Assembly: GCA_964555735.1 (NCBI GenBank)
Contig: CAZKTS010000288.1
Coordinates: 1 to 64,000, forward strand
Source of the DNA: CAZKTS01 sp964555735
Lineage (GTDB): Bacteria; Actinomycetota; Acidimicrobiia; IMCC26256; PALSA-555
Direction of reading: 5' to 3'
Length of the DNA: 64,000 nucleotides
Position numbers and translations under genes: made by a program. This document shows, piece after piece, positions 8,729 through 16,338 of this stretch (positions are counted from its first letter, which is position 1; each line of letters opens with the position of its first letter). Below the pieces are notes generated by a model, which did not search any database, was not told where the DNA came from, and worked only from the letters and a program-made list of their open reading frames with translations.

Positions 8729-8825
8729 GGCGGGCGGGTCGGAAGTGCCAGCCTTCGCTCCTTCGTGAGTGGGGCGCCTTCCGCCCGCCCCCTCGCTCTC
8801 GGGTGTCTCGCTTGCGAAGGAGCGA
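8729..8825 (+). promoter_or_regulatory. Interleaved inverted repeats covering the downstream RBS
   Basis: Two inverted repeats alternate: GGCGGGCGG (8729-8737) pairs with CCGCCCGCC (8781-8789), and TCGCTCCTTCG (8755-8765) pairs with CGAAGGAGCGA (8815-8825). The order A-B-A'-B' is that of an H-type pseudoknot. The last arm contains the AAGGAG ribosome-binding site (8817-8822) of the peptidase gene, so folding would hide it. It could also terminate or attenuate capsid transcripts. Confidence 0.6.
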
Positions 8826-8833
8826 TCTAATCA

Positions 8834-9583
8834 ATGCCGCTGAAGCGTGGAGCTAGTCGCGAAGCCGTGGCGTCGAATGTCGCTACGCTGGTGCGCGAGG
8901 GCTACCCGCAGAAGCAGGCGGTGGCGATCGCGCTATCTCAGTCGGGCAAGTACGAGGACGACCCGGAGGCGCAGCGCGACGCCGAGGCGCGCGCGTGGTG
9001 GAGCATGCCGCCGCTCTCGCAGTGGGCGAGCGCGCGCGAGCGGTTGCGCGTGGTGCCGGCCGAGCAGAAGACGGACTATTCGTGTGGGCCGGCGGCGCTG
9101 GTGGGCGCGCTGTCGGCGTTCGGCGTGACGGCGACCGAGGATGAGCTGGCGGCGGCGGCCGACACGTCGGCGGCGGCGGGGACGTCGGCGGCCGGACTGA
9201 TCGCGGCGGCGGAGGGGTACGGGATCGACGGCCGGTGCGCGGTGGGGATGACGGTCGATGAGCTGGCGGGGCAGCTGCGCGCGGGGCGGATCGTGGTGGC
9301 GTGTGTGCAGGCGCCGCGTGCAGCGCCGGAGGCTCTCGACGCGCTAGGGGTGGACGTGTCGCACTGGGTGGTGCCGGTGGCGGTGCGAGACGGCCAGGTG
9401 GAGCTGATGGACCCGAGCGTGCCGGGGGCGCTGACTGCCATGTCGGTCGACGACTTCGAGGCGGGCTGGTACGGGTACGATGAGGGTGAGCAGTGGCACG
9501 GGTTCGGCGTGGTGCTCTCGGGGCCGACGCCGGCCAGGGCCGAGCTGGCGCTGCCGGTGGCCGTCTACGGCCGACCCGGATAG
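8834..9583 (+). CDS. C39-like cysteine peptidase fused to phage PQKQAVAIAL motif
   Basis: The 249-residue product has two parts. Residues 1-40 carry the short motif VREGYPQKQAVAIALSQSG, seen at the start of many phage virion proteins. Residues about 75-210 look like a papain-like C39 peptidase: QKTDYSCGPAALVGAL with the candidate oxyanion Gln and catalytic Cys84, SHWVVPV with the candidate His near 177, and LMDPS with Asp near 193. C39 enzymes cut peptides, often after a double glycine. It lies right after the capsid gene and its RBS is in the inverted-repeat structure. It could be a head-maturation, packaged or ejected protease; the function is inferred. Confidence 0.7.
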   Translation: MPLKRGASREAVASNVATLVREGYPQKQAVAIALSQSGKYEDDPEAQRDAEARAWWSMPPLSQWASARERLRVVPAEQKTDYSCGPAALVGALSAFGVTATEDELAAAADTSAAAGTSAAGLIAAAEGYGIDGRCAVGMTVDELAGQLRAGRIVVACVQAPRAAPEALDALGVDVSHWVVPVAVRDGQVELMDPSVPGALTAMSVDDFEAGWYGYDEGEQWHGFGVVLSGPTPARAELALPVAVYGRPG

Positions 9584-9586
9584 GAT
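9558..9586 (+). promoter_or_regulatory. Promoter TGGCCG-N17-TAGGAT, leaderless ATG
   Basis: TAGGAT (9581-9586) is followed by 7 nt and ATG 9594. TGGCCG at 9558-9563, 17 bp upstream, differs by one base from the TGGACG boxes before the 4667 gene and the sheath gene. Confidence 0.55.
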
Positions 9587-9593
9587 GGGGGTC

Positions 9594-9893
9594 ATGAGGA
9601 AGCGGCGAGAGCTGGGCGATGATGAGATGACCCCGCCAACGGCGCCACAAGGCGCGCCTACGGGGGTCCCGGGGCTGGCCCCTATCGTGGCCCCGCCGGC
9701 TGCGGAAGACGCGCCCACGGGGCTCACAGCGGCGCTGCCGCCGATCGAGCGCCGGCGGGTCGAGTCGGACGTGCTGGTGGCGGTGAACGGGACGCGGGTG
9801 CGGCTGCGGGCGGGCAAGGTGCTCGATTCGAGGTACTACGACCTCGCGGCGATCGAGTCGCAGCCCGGGGTGCGCCTGACGGCGCTGGAGTGA
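9594..9893 (+). CDS. Hypothetical protein carrying a dispersed DNA repeat
   Basis: The 99-residue product has a Pro/Ala/Gly-rich N-terminal half (APTGVPG, then EDAPTG) and a C-terminal half that looks folded (LVAVNGTRVRLRAGKVLDS, residues 59-77). The low-complexity half is encoded by copies of the GCGCGCCTACGGGG/GCGCCCACGGGG repeat described elsewhere, so it may be a repeat that has become translated. Start ATG 9594 is 7 nt after a TAGGAT box. It lies in the connector region; function unknown. Confidence 0.6.
   Translation: MRKRRELGDDEMTPPTAPQGAPTGVPGLAPIVAPPAAEDAPTGLTAALPPIERRRVESDVLVAVNGTRVRLRAGKVLDSRYYDLAAIESQPGVRLTALE
9645..9725 (+). repeat. Dispersed GC-rich repeat, coding copy 1
   Basis: Core GCGCGCCTACGGGG at 9652-9665 is followed by a related GCGCCCACGGGG at 9711-9722. 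Both lie inside the 9594-9893 coding region, in frame with Ala-Pro-Thr-Gly codons. Confidence 0.7.
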
Positions 9894-9897
9894 TCCG

Positions 9898-10305
9898 GTG
9901 CCGTACTTCACGCGCGAGGAGAAGGCCAGGATTCGGTATCACCTCGGCTACGTGAACGTCACCTCGCAAGCGACGTTCGCACTCGGGTTGCCGGCGGGGG
10001 TGGAGCCGATCTACCTGATCGAAGCGGCGATGGATCGGGTACTGCCGGAGGCGGTGGTCATCGTGCGTGACCTGATGAGCAAGTGCGACCTCGCCGAAGC
10101 GCAGATGGTCGAGAACCAGGAGCTGCTGGCGGTGACGCAGGTGGATGAGATCGGGATCCGGCAAGACGAGTTTCAGCGGCTGCAGGACCGCTATCTGTAC
10201 TGGCGGAGCGCGATGGCCAACAATCTGGGCGTGCAGCCGAATCCGTGGGATCGGCGATTCGTGGGCGGGCATGGGCGATCGATCAACGTGTCGGTGACCG
10301 GGTGA
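9898..10305 (+). CDS. Head-tail connector (adaptor-like) protein
   Basis: This 135-residue, mostly helical protein begins YFTREEKARIRYHLGYVNV and carries a long helix around 60-105. Size, predicted helices and position after the capsid gene and before the HK97-gp10-like gene fit the connector proteins that dock under the portal. Start GTG 9898 is only 4 nt after the previous stop. No signature specific to one family is visible, so the precise connector type is uncertain. Confidence 0.6.
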   Translation: MPYFTREEKARIRYHLGYVNVTSQATFALGLPAGVEPIYLIEAAMDRVLPEAVVIVRDLMSKCDLAEAQMVENQELLAVTQVDEIGIRQDEFQRLQDRYLYWRSAMANNLGVQPNPWDRRFVGGHGRSINVSVTG

Positions 10306-10315
10306 CGGGGCGTGA

Positions 10316-10321
10316 TAGGCT
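10316..10321 (+). promoter_or_regulatory. Leaderless -10 box TAGGCT with TG extension
   Basis: GTGATAGGCT places a TGN extension before the hexamer, and ATG 10329 follows after 7 nt. A GGTGAC box begins 17 bp upstream (10293). Confidence 0.55.
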
Positions 10322-10328
10322 CGGGGGC

Positions 10329-10757
10329 ATGCGCAAGCTGATCGGCGTGCTGATGGTATCCGCGGCGGTCGCGCTCGCCGGGTGCGGGGCGGCGCTCGAC
10401 GACGTGGTGCTGCGCGACGTGAAGGTGGCGGCCAACGGCGCGGCGCTGACGCTGGAGGCGACGCTGTCGGCGGCCGAGCTGCTCTATGAGGCTGAGCAGC
10501 GCGCGGCGGTGGACCGGGTGATCGCGGCGGGTGGCGACAAGGCGGCGGCGACTGCGGCGGTCGCTGCGGTGCGCGAGCGCTGGGCGCCGGTCAAGGTGCT
10601 CTTCTCCGATGCGGTGAAGGCGCATGGCGAGGTGGCGGCGCTGCTCGCGCAGGGCGCCTCGGTCGTGCGCGTGGTCGAGGCTGGGAACGAGTTCGCCGCG
10701 AAGCAGCGGCAGATCGTGGACGCGCTGCGCGCGGCTCGCGAGCGGATGGGGAAGTGA
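10329..10757 (+). CDS. Small predicted lipoprotein
   Basis: The 142-residue product starts MRKLIGVLMVSAAVALAGCG, a typical lipoprotein signal: two basic residues, a hydrophobic core and a lipobox LAGC with the modified Cys at residue 18. The rest is an Ala/Glu/Arg-rich helix. It would be anchored to the cell membrane of the infected host. ATG 10329 lies 7 nt after TAGGCT, so it has its own leaderless promoter although it is embedded among connector genes. Superinfection exclusion or an outer spanin role are possibilities; neither is shown. Confidence 0.7.
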   Translation: MRKLIGVLMVSAAVALAGCGAALDDVVLRDVKVAANGAALTLEATLSAAELLYEAEQRAAVDRVIAAGGDKAAATAAVAAVRERWAPVKVLFSDAVKAHGEVAALLAQGASVVRVVEAGNEFAAKQRQIVDALRAARERMGK

Positions 10758-10760
10758 GCC

Positions 10761-10979
10761 ATGGGTGACCTTCACAAGCTGATCGAGTTCGTGCGGTTGC
10801 TGGTCGGTAAGCATCCCGAGCTGTACGGCCAGGTCCGCGACGTGCTGGTCGAGTTCGAGCGCGTGGGGCACGCGGACGAGATCCGGGATCTGATCAAGCA
10901 GGTTCGTCCCGCGCACTTCGACGAGATCGACGCGCGGGTGGATGCGGCAATCGAGCGCGAGTTCGCGCGGAAGGGCTGA
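10761..10979 (+). CDS. Small helical protein, 72 aa
   Basis: The product (MGDLHKLIEFVRLLVGKHPE...) is helical and charged, with no cysteines or membrane segments. It starts 3 nt after the lipoprotein stop. No family is recognised. It probably shares a transcript with the lipoprotein gene; a direct partnership is only suggested by spacing. Confidence 0.55.
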   Translation: MGDLHKLIEFVRLLVGKHPELYGQVRDVLVEFERVGHADEIRDLIKQVRPAHFDEIDARVDAAIEREFARKG

Positions 10980-10984
10980 ACGGC

Positions 10985-11281
10985 ATGGCGCAGATCGTCT
11001 TTCTCCGGCAGTACACGTCGACTCAGGCGGGCGGGCTGCCGCTCACGATGCGGCCCGGCGACGTCGTGAGCGATACGGACATCACGGCGGCCGAGTTCGC
11101 GACGCTGCGCACGGCGGCGCTGGCGGTGCTCGCGGCGGCGGACTACGACGTGCCGGCGATGCAGCCGGAGCTGCAGGCGGCGCAGCTGCAGGCGGTCGCG
11201 CAGCGACTCCGCGCGGTGCCGGACGACGCCGTGGCGGTCGACACGATGCAGCCGGGGCTGATTCGCGAGCTGCAGCCTTGA
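10985..11281 (+). CDS. Small connector-region protein, 98 aa
   Basis: The product starts MAQIVFLRQYTSTQAGGLPL and includes MRPGDVVSDTDITAAEFATL, followed by an Ala/Gln-rich helix. The MRPGDVVSD segment loosely recalls the TLTPGSVIDD segment at the start of the tail-fibre proteins of this phage. The gene sits between the 72-aa gene and the head-closure gene with short spacers. Function unknown. Confidence 0.55.
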   Translation: MAQIVFLRQYTSTQAGGLPLTMRPGDVVSDTDITAAEFATLRTAALAVLAAADYDVPAMQPELQAAQLQAVAQRLRAVPDDAVAVDTMQPGLIRELQP

Positions 11282-11285
11282 GCCG

Positions 11286-11837
11286 ATGCCGCGCGTTCGC
11301 CCGCTCCAACCGTTCCAGGCGAAGCGGTCGCTTGCGAACCGGCTGAGCCCGACGGTCGATCGGCTGCGGCAGCTCGCGACGAACCTCGGGCTGCGGTCGC
11401 GCCGGGTGTTCCTCGTGTGGACGACCTTCGATGGTGGCCAGCGCGGCGAGGGCGATGAGCAGCTGATCGCGAAGATCGAGCTGTTGCCTACGCCGAAGGT
11501 GAGTGAGCTGGTGGGGCAGCAGTTCCTCGGCTACGCGGGCGGCGTGTTGCCGACCGGGTCGTTGCGGATCGAGAAGGTCAGCGCCGGCTTCACCGAGGCG
11601 CAGCTGATGGGGCGTGAGATCCCGGGCGTGCCGGGGCTGACCACGATCCCGCAGCCGTATGATTTCTTCTACGAGATGATCGAGGACGGGCGCGACCTGC
11701 TGCGACCGATCCCGATGCGGTATCGGATGTTCGGATCGCCCTATCGCAAGGAGGGCTCGGTCAGCTGGACGCTGCTCTTGGAGCGCCAGCAGGAGGCGCC
11801 CAACGTCAACGAGCGGCTGCCGTTCGCGCCGACATGA
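11286..11837 (+). CDS. Head closure/tail connector-like protein
   Basis: This 183-residue protein contains a beta-rich middle (VFLVWTTFDGG, LIAKIELLPTPKV) and ends just before an HK97-gp10-like gene with an ATGA overlap. In myoviruses and siphoviruses the gene in this place usually encodes the head-completion or stopper protein. I cannot see a definite family signature, so the role is positional. Confidence 0.55.
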   Translation: MPRVRPLQPFQAKRSLANRLSPTVDRLRQLATNLGLRSRRVFLVWTTFDGGQRGEGDEQLIAKIELLPTPKVSELVGQQFLGYAGGVLPTGSLRIEKVSAGFTEAQLMGREIPGVPGLTTIPQPYDFFYEMIEDGRDLLRPIPMRYRMFGSPYRKEGSVSWTLLLERQQEAPNVNERLPFAPT

Positions 11838-12337
11838 CGCGCGTGATCGAGCTGAAGCAGGCGCCCGACTTCTTCGGGCGGGTGCTCGCCGGCGAGATGA
11901 AGCAGGCGGCGCTGCGCGGGCTCTACTCGGCGGCAGTGCGGTCGGTGCAGCTGCTGCAGACGCAGGAGATCCAGCGGGCATCACCCGCGCCGGTCGACCG
12001 CGACGTGTATCGCGCGGGGTGGCGCGCGGAGAAGCTGATCGACGGCGCGGCGGTGGTCAATTCGGTCCCGTGGGCCGCGATGATCGAATATGGCGTGCCC
12101 GGTCGGAACGTCACGATCGGCAGGCAAGCGGTGCTCGCGTTGGCGGAGTGGGCGAGGCGCCGACTAGGCGTGTCGAGCGACAAGGCGCTATCGACGGCGT
12201 GGGCGATTCTGATCGCTGGGAAGCGGCGAGGGCTTTTCCGGCGCGGCGAGGGGCTTCGGATCTTGGAGACGTACGCGCGCGAGCGCATGCCGCAGACGAT
12301 CCGTGAGGAGATCGCGCGGGCGCTCGATGCGATGTAG
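11834..12337 (+). CDS. HK97 gp10-like tail/neck protein
   Basis: The 167-residue product resembles the HK97-gp10/tail-component family, which acts at the neck or tail terminus. A helical N-terminus is followed by a segment around residues 53-90 with SPAPVDRDVYRAGW, VVNSVPWAAMIEYGVPG: the family's typical 'tG.lr.s..... N..pYA.fiEfGt' pattern. It overlaps the previous gene by 4 nt (ATGA). A basic GKRRGLFRRGEG loop near 130-141 is notable. Confidence 0.7.
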   Translation: MTRVIELKQAPDFFGRVLAGEMKQAALRGLYSAAVRSVQLLQTQEIQRASPAPVDRDVYRAGWRAEKLIDGAAVVNSVPWAAMIEYGVPGRNVTIGRQAVLALAEWARRRLGVSSDKALSTAWAILIAGKRRGLFRRGEGLRILETYARERMPQTIREEIARALDAM

Positions 12338-12340
12338 GCT
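12335..12340 (+). promoter_or_regulatory. Leaderless -10 box TAGGCT
   Basis: TAGGCT overlaps the TAG stop of the previous gene and is followed by 7 nt and ATG 12348. No -35 element is evident. Confidence 0.5.
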
Positions 12341-12347
12341 CGGGTGA

Positions 12348-13292
12348 ATGTCCAGCCCGAAGCCGCCGCCAGGGCCGCCGCCAGGGCTGTCGCCTGAGAC
12401 GGTCGGCGATGTGATCGGGGCGCCGCCTCCGCTATCGGCGCTCGAACTACCCGCGCTCGATGCGCGCTGGCGCGGGATCGATGTGTTCTGCCGGTGGCTC
12501 GCGTCGCTGGTGTATCGGCGGTCGGCGGGGCCGAGTCGGCCGGCCGAGTCGTTCACGTTGGCCTATGGCCACGACGTCAAGCTGCCGTCGATCTTCGCGG
12601 AGATGCCGGACAACGTGACCGACCTGCCGATCCCGTGCATCGGCGCGCTGCCGGGGCGCGGGTCGTACGTGACGCGGTCATCGCTGGGGGGCGTGGAGCC
12701 CGAGGTCGATCCGGCACAGACGGGCTCGCCGCAGGCGGCGGTGGTGGTGCCGTACGACTACACCGAGCAAGTGACGTTCGAGGTCTGGGGCTCGAAGCTG
12801 GCCGAGCGAATGGCGCTGATCGCGGCGATCGAGATCGCCATGTCGATCTACGAGGGCTCTTCCGATCTGCGGCTGGTGGTGCCGGACTACTACGGGCTAG
12901 TCGCGAGTTACACGCTGCGCGATGCAGAGCGGCTCGACGGGATCGAGTCGATGCGCGGGCGCCGGCTCGCACACTTTTATGTCGACATGGTCGTTCCGGT
13001 GGCGTTCGGGATCGACGTGCGCGAGTTGAACGTCTTTGTCGGTGGCGGCGCGACGGGTGGCGCGGCGATCGCGGCGGCGACGACGATTGCGGCGCCGTGG
13101 CAACAGGGGCTGCCGGTGGGTGCGGCGGTGGACGGGATCGTGATCGACGGGTCGGTGCCGGGTGTGGCCGAGGTGGAGATGGAGACGCACGCGGCCGACG
13201 GGCGGCCGGTGTATTCGCTCGATCCGTATCTGTACCCGCAGCCGCCGAGCTACCCGCGGCCGGGGTCGTTTGGCCGCGGGCGGCGCCGATAA
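12348..13292 (+). CDS. Tail completion/terminator-like protein
   Basis: The 314-residue protein lies directly before the sheath gene, where contractile-tailed phages carry the tail terminator. It has a Pro-rich N-terminus (PKPPPGPPPGL), a middle with beta strands (EQVTFEVWGSKLAERMALIA near residue 142) and an Ala/Gly-rich section around 230-255. No catalytic motif. ATG 12348 is 7 nt after TAGGCT. Role inferred from position and size. Confidence 0.55.
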   Translation: MSSPKPPPGPPPGLSPETVGDVIGAPPPLSALELPALDARWRGIDVFCRWLASLVYRRSAGPSRPAESFTLAYGHDVKLPSIFAEMPDNVTDLPIPCIGALPGRGSYVTRSSLGGVEPEVDPAQTGSPQAAVVVPYDYTEQVTFEVWGSKLAERMALIAAIEIAMSIYEGSSDLRLVVPDYYGLVASYTLRDAERLDGIESMRGRRLAHFYVDMVVPVAFGIDVRELNVFVGGGATGGAAIAAATTIAAPWQQGLPVGAAVDGIVIDGSVPGVAEVEMETHAADGRPVYSLDPYLYPQPPSYPRPGSFGRGRRR

Positions 13293-13301
13293 TGCCGGGG
13301 A

Positions 13302-13330
13302 TGGACGGCTCTACGGGCGGAGGATAGGCT
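13302..13330 (+). promoter_or_regulatory. Sheath promoter TGGACG-N17-TAGGCT, leaderless ATG
   Basis: TGGACG (13302-13307), a 17-bp spacer, TAGGCT (13325-13330), then 6 nt and ATG 13337. The arrangement matches the one before the gene at 4667. Confidence 0.65.
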
Positions 13331-13336
13331 AGCGCC

Positions 13337-15832
13337 ATGTCCGTCTTCCTCCGCAGGTTCACGTTCGATCCGGGGACTGAGGTGTTGCTGGAGATCGAGG
13401 CTGTCAACATCCTCGATCTGGAGCCGGTGTCGGCGGTGTCCGGCGTGGGCACTGGAACGGCGTGCGTCGTCGGTGAGTTCGAGGATGGCCCGTTCGCGAC
13501 CGTGACCGAGGTGGCGAGCACTCCCGATCTGACGAACACGTTCGGCGGGTTCGGGTACAGCTACGCGGGGGTCGGCGGAAACAACCCGTGCGCGCGCAAG
13601 CGGTTCGCGGACGCGGCGGTGGTGCCGGAGTTCTGGAACGGCAACGGCCTGGTGGCGCTGAACGGCAAGCGGTTCTCGCGGCTGCTGGTGGCGCGCGTCG
13701 ACACGAGCGTCGGCGAGGTGCAGTTCTCGCGACTCGCGTACCTACTCGGCGGCAAGCTGTTCTCGTACGCGCTGACGTCGGGTGACACGGTGGTCGGCGA
13801 TCGCGGCGCGGGCATCGGCGCCTTCACGGCGACGTTCACGGGGACGGTCGCGGCGCTGGTGAGCGGCGTGGGCGTCTACCCGACGCTCTTCGTCGGCGGC
13901 GAGACGATCACGATCGCCCGCGACAGCGAGCCGGCGGTGGTGGTGGTGTTCCAGGCGGCCGATCAGCTGCAGTCGCAGGTGATCAGCCGCATCAACGCGG
14001 CGCTCGGGTACGCGGCCGCGGTCGACTCAGGCGGCGGCGTGACGACGCTGTCCGGCCGCGTGGGCGGCACGGGTGGGTCGATCGCGATCACGGCGGCCAC
14101 GCCGGCGGTGCTCGCGGCTACGGGCTTCGTGGTCGGCGCTGCGAGCGGTGGCGGCAACGTGTCGAACATCCTGCAGGTCACGCCGCAGGAGATCGACACG
14201 ATCGTCAACGCGGCGAGCGCGGGCGCGGTGCGGGTGCGGCTGCTCGACAGTGGCCAGCTGCGCATGGAGAACGTGCAGACGCCGGTGACGGGCGTGCTGC
14301 GGATCACGGCTGGCGCGGCGCTGACGTCGTTGGGGTTCTCGGTGACGCAGGCGGCGGCGTACCAGGACGCGCCGCAGGAGCTGGAGATCGTGTCCATCGA
14401 CCCGGCGGTGGCGGTGGCCACCGGCTTCGCGATCGGCTCGGCGCCGGTGCTGTCGAGCGTGGCGGGTGTGTACCCGAGCGGCTTCGTGGGCGGCGAGCAG
14501 ATGGTGGTGCAGGTGGCGGGGCAGCCGCCGCTGACGATCGAGTTCGACGCGGCGGATCAGACGCAGGCGCAGGTGCTGGCGCGCATCAACCTGGCGCTCG
14601 GGTACACGGCGGCGGTGGCTCAGACGGCGACGCGGTCGAGCTTGGCGGGCCCGGGCACGCTGTCGACGGTGGTGCCGGCGGGGACGCTGGTGCAGACGCC
14701 GGCGGGCGTGCAGTGGGTGTCGATGCAGACGCTGGCGGTCACGGCGGAGCTGCTCGACGCGCTCACGGTCAAGGTTCGGCCGGCCAACGACGTGGGAACG
14801 ACCGTGGCGGCGGTGGCGGGCGCGGTGACGGTGCTCGGGCGCCCGGTGCAGACGGCGGCGTTCTCGACGATCAACCCGCTGGCGCTGACGGCGGCGCTGA
14901 CGGAGGCGCAGCTCGACGCGCGGTATCTGACCGCGCTCGATTCGACGCTGGCCAGCGCGACGGTGGCGGCGGAGATCAACCTGCTCTGGGCGGCGCGGCA
15001 GAGCAACGCGATCCGGGGGGCGCTGCGGCAGAACGTGGTCGATGCGTCGCAGGGCGGCCTGCTCGGCCGGTCGTGCGTGATCCGGCCGCCGCTCAGCACC
15101 ACGACGCGCGCGCAGGCGAAGTCGAACGCGGCGCAGCCCGGGGTCGGGGCGTACCGGCTCGATCGGGTGTGGTACGCATTCCCGGGCGTGCAGTCGTTCA
15201 TGCCGGCGATCGCGCAGCGCGGGCTGTCCGGCGGCGAGGGGTTCACCGCCGACGGTGTGATCGACGTCGGCGCGGACGGCTTCCTCGTGTCGGTGTGCTC
15301 GCAGCTGCCGCCCGAGGAGAACCCGGGGCAGCTGACGCCGTACGCGGCGGGGGCGATCGGGATCGAGCGCGGCAACCCCGACGTCCAGACCATGACGATC
15401 AACGACTACAAGGCGTTTCGCGCGTCGGGCATCGCGGCGCCGCGGCTCGACAGCGGCGTGATGATCTTCCAGTCGGGTGTGACGTCGGTGAACCCGCTCC
15501 TGCAGCCGAGCTTGCGCAACATCGCGCGCCGCCGCATGGCCGACTTCATCCAGGATTCGCTCGGCGTGCGGCTCAAGCGGTTCGGCAAGCAGCTCAACAC
15601 GCGCTCGCGGCGGACGCAGATCGTCGGTGAGATCCGGGCCTTCATGCTGGAGCTGCAGAACTCGCAGCGCGTGGCCGGGTTCGCGGTCGACCTCAATTCT
15701 GGCAACACGCCGCAGACGCTGGCGCTCGGGATCTTCCGGATCCTGCTCAACGTGCGGACGTGGTCGAGCCTGGACGCGATCGTGCTGGCGACGCGCATCG
15801 GCGAAGCCGTCGAGATCGAAGCTGCGGCGTGA
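13337..15832 (+). CDS. Contractile tail sheath protein
   Basis: This 831-residue protein forms the contractile outer tube. The C-terminal 300 residues carry the sheath-family pattern: the YRLDRVWYAFPGVQSFMPAI region, VQTMTINDYKAFRASGI, and a final part with RMADFIQDSLGVRLKRFGKQ, followed by helices that interlock neighbouring subunits. The middle holds two tandem copies of a domain, GVYPTLFVGGE...RINAALGY (from about residue 178) and GVYPSGFVGGE...RINLALGY (from about 376), which extends it well beyond many sheath proteins. The tube gene follows after 11 nt. Confidence 0.9.
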   Translation: MSVFLRRFTFDPGTEVLLEIEAVNILDLEPVSAVSGVGTGTACVVGEFEDGPFATVTEVASTPDLTNTFGGFGYSYAGVGGNNPCARKRFADAAVVPEFWNGNGLVALNGKRFSRLLVARVDTSVGEVQFSRLAYLLGGKLFSYALTSGDTVVGDRGAGIGAFTATFTGTVAALVSGVGVYPTLFVGGETITIARDSEPAVVVVFQAADQLQSQVISRINAALGYAAAVDSGGGVTTLSGRVGGTGGSIAITAATPAVLAATGFVVGAASGGGNVSNILQVTPQEIDTIVNAASAGAVRVRLLDSGQLRMENVQTPVTGVLRITAGAALTSLGFSVTQAAAYQDAPQELEIVSIDPAVAVATGFAIGSAPVLSSVAGVYPSGFVGGEQMVVQVAGQPPLTIEFDAADQTQAQVLARINLALGYTAAVAQTATRSSLAGPGTLSTVVPAGTLVQTPAGVQWVSMQTLAVTAELLDALTVKVRPANDVGTTVAAVAGAVTVLGRPVQTAAFSTINPLALTAALTEAQLDARYLTALDSTLASATVAAEINLLWAARQSNAIRGALRQNVVDASQGGLLGRSCVIRPPLSTTTRAQAKSNAAQPGVGAYRLDRVWYAFPGVQSFMPAIAQRGLSGGEGFTADGVIDVGADGFLVSVCSQLPPEENPGQLTPYAAGAIGIERGNPDVQTMTINDYKAFRASGIAAPRLDSGVMIFQSGVTSVNPLLQPSLRNIARRRMADFIQDSLGVRLKRFGKQLNTRSRRTQIVGEIRAFMLELQNSQRVAGFAVDLNSGNTPQTLALGIFRILLNVRTWSSLDAIVLATRIGEAVEIEAAA

Positions 15833-15843
15833 AGGAGTGAAGC

Positions 15844-16296
15844 ATGGCATCCAATGATCTGAGGCTACGCGGGCAAGAGGTCGAGCTGCGCATGTTCGCG
15901 GACAGCGTGCTGGAGGACTCCATCTCGCTCGTGTCGTCATTCGACGAAACCTTCAAGCTGGAGAAGAAGGAAGACGGGTTCCTCGGCGAAGTGACGAACC
16001 GCTACGACGACATCTTCAACGGCATCGACGGCAAGCTCGACGTGCAGGTCAACACTGCAGCCTGGATGCCGTTCCAGCAGGCGATCAAGGCGCGCGCGCA
16101 GCGCCGCACGCCGGCGGTGCGGTTCAACCTCGTGCGGACCGACTTCTACGCCAACGGCGAGACGGCGATCGTGACCTACGCGGACGTCAAGTTCGGGCCG
16201 ATGCCGACGTCGGTGGCCGGGCGCGGTGAGTTCGTGAAGGTGTCGATCGACTTCTCGTGCAGCGACCGCACCGAGCAGATCACGACCGCGCTCTAA
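15844..16296 (+). CDS. Tail tube protein
   Basis: The 150-residue product directly follows the sheath gene, as in most myoviruses, and its sequence is beta-rich with short charged loops (LRLRGQEVELRMFADSVLEDS at the start). It would stack as hexamers into the inner tail tube. AAGGAG 5 nt or more upstream of ATG 15844 is a clear Shine-Dalgarno site, consistent with a high-copy protein. Confidence 0.85.
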   Translation: MASNDLRLRGQEVELRMFADSVLEDSISLVSSFDETFKLEKKEDGFLGEVTNRYDDIFNGIDGKLDVQVNTAAWMPFQQAIKARAQRRTPAVRFNLVRTDFYANGETAIVTYADVKFGPMPTSVAGRGEFVKVSIDFSCSDRTEQITTAL

Positions 16297-16338
16297 CGCG
16301 CGGTGTGGGGCGAGTAGACAAGAGAGCGAGGCGAGGCG

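Noticed and set aside
14027..15940. Long open frame on the minus strand (637 codons)
   Set aside because: Shadow of the tail sheath gene; composition is Arg/His-dominated and has no recognisable domain.
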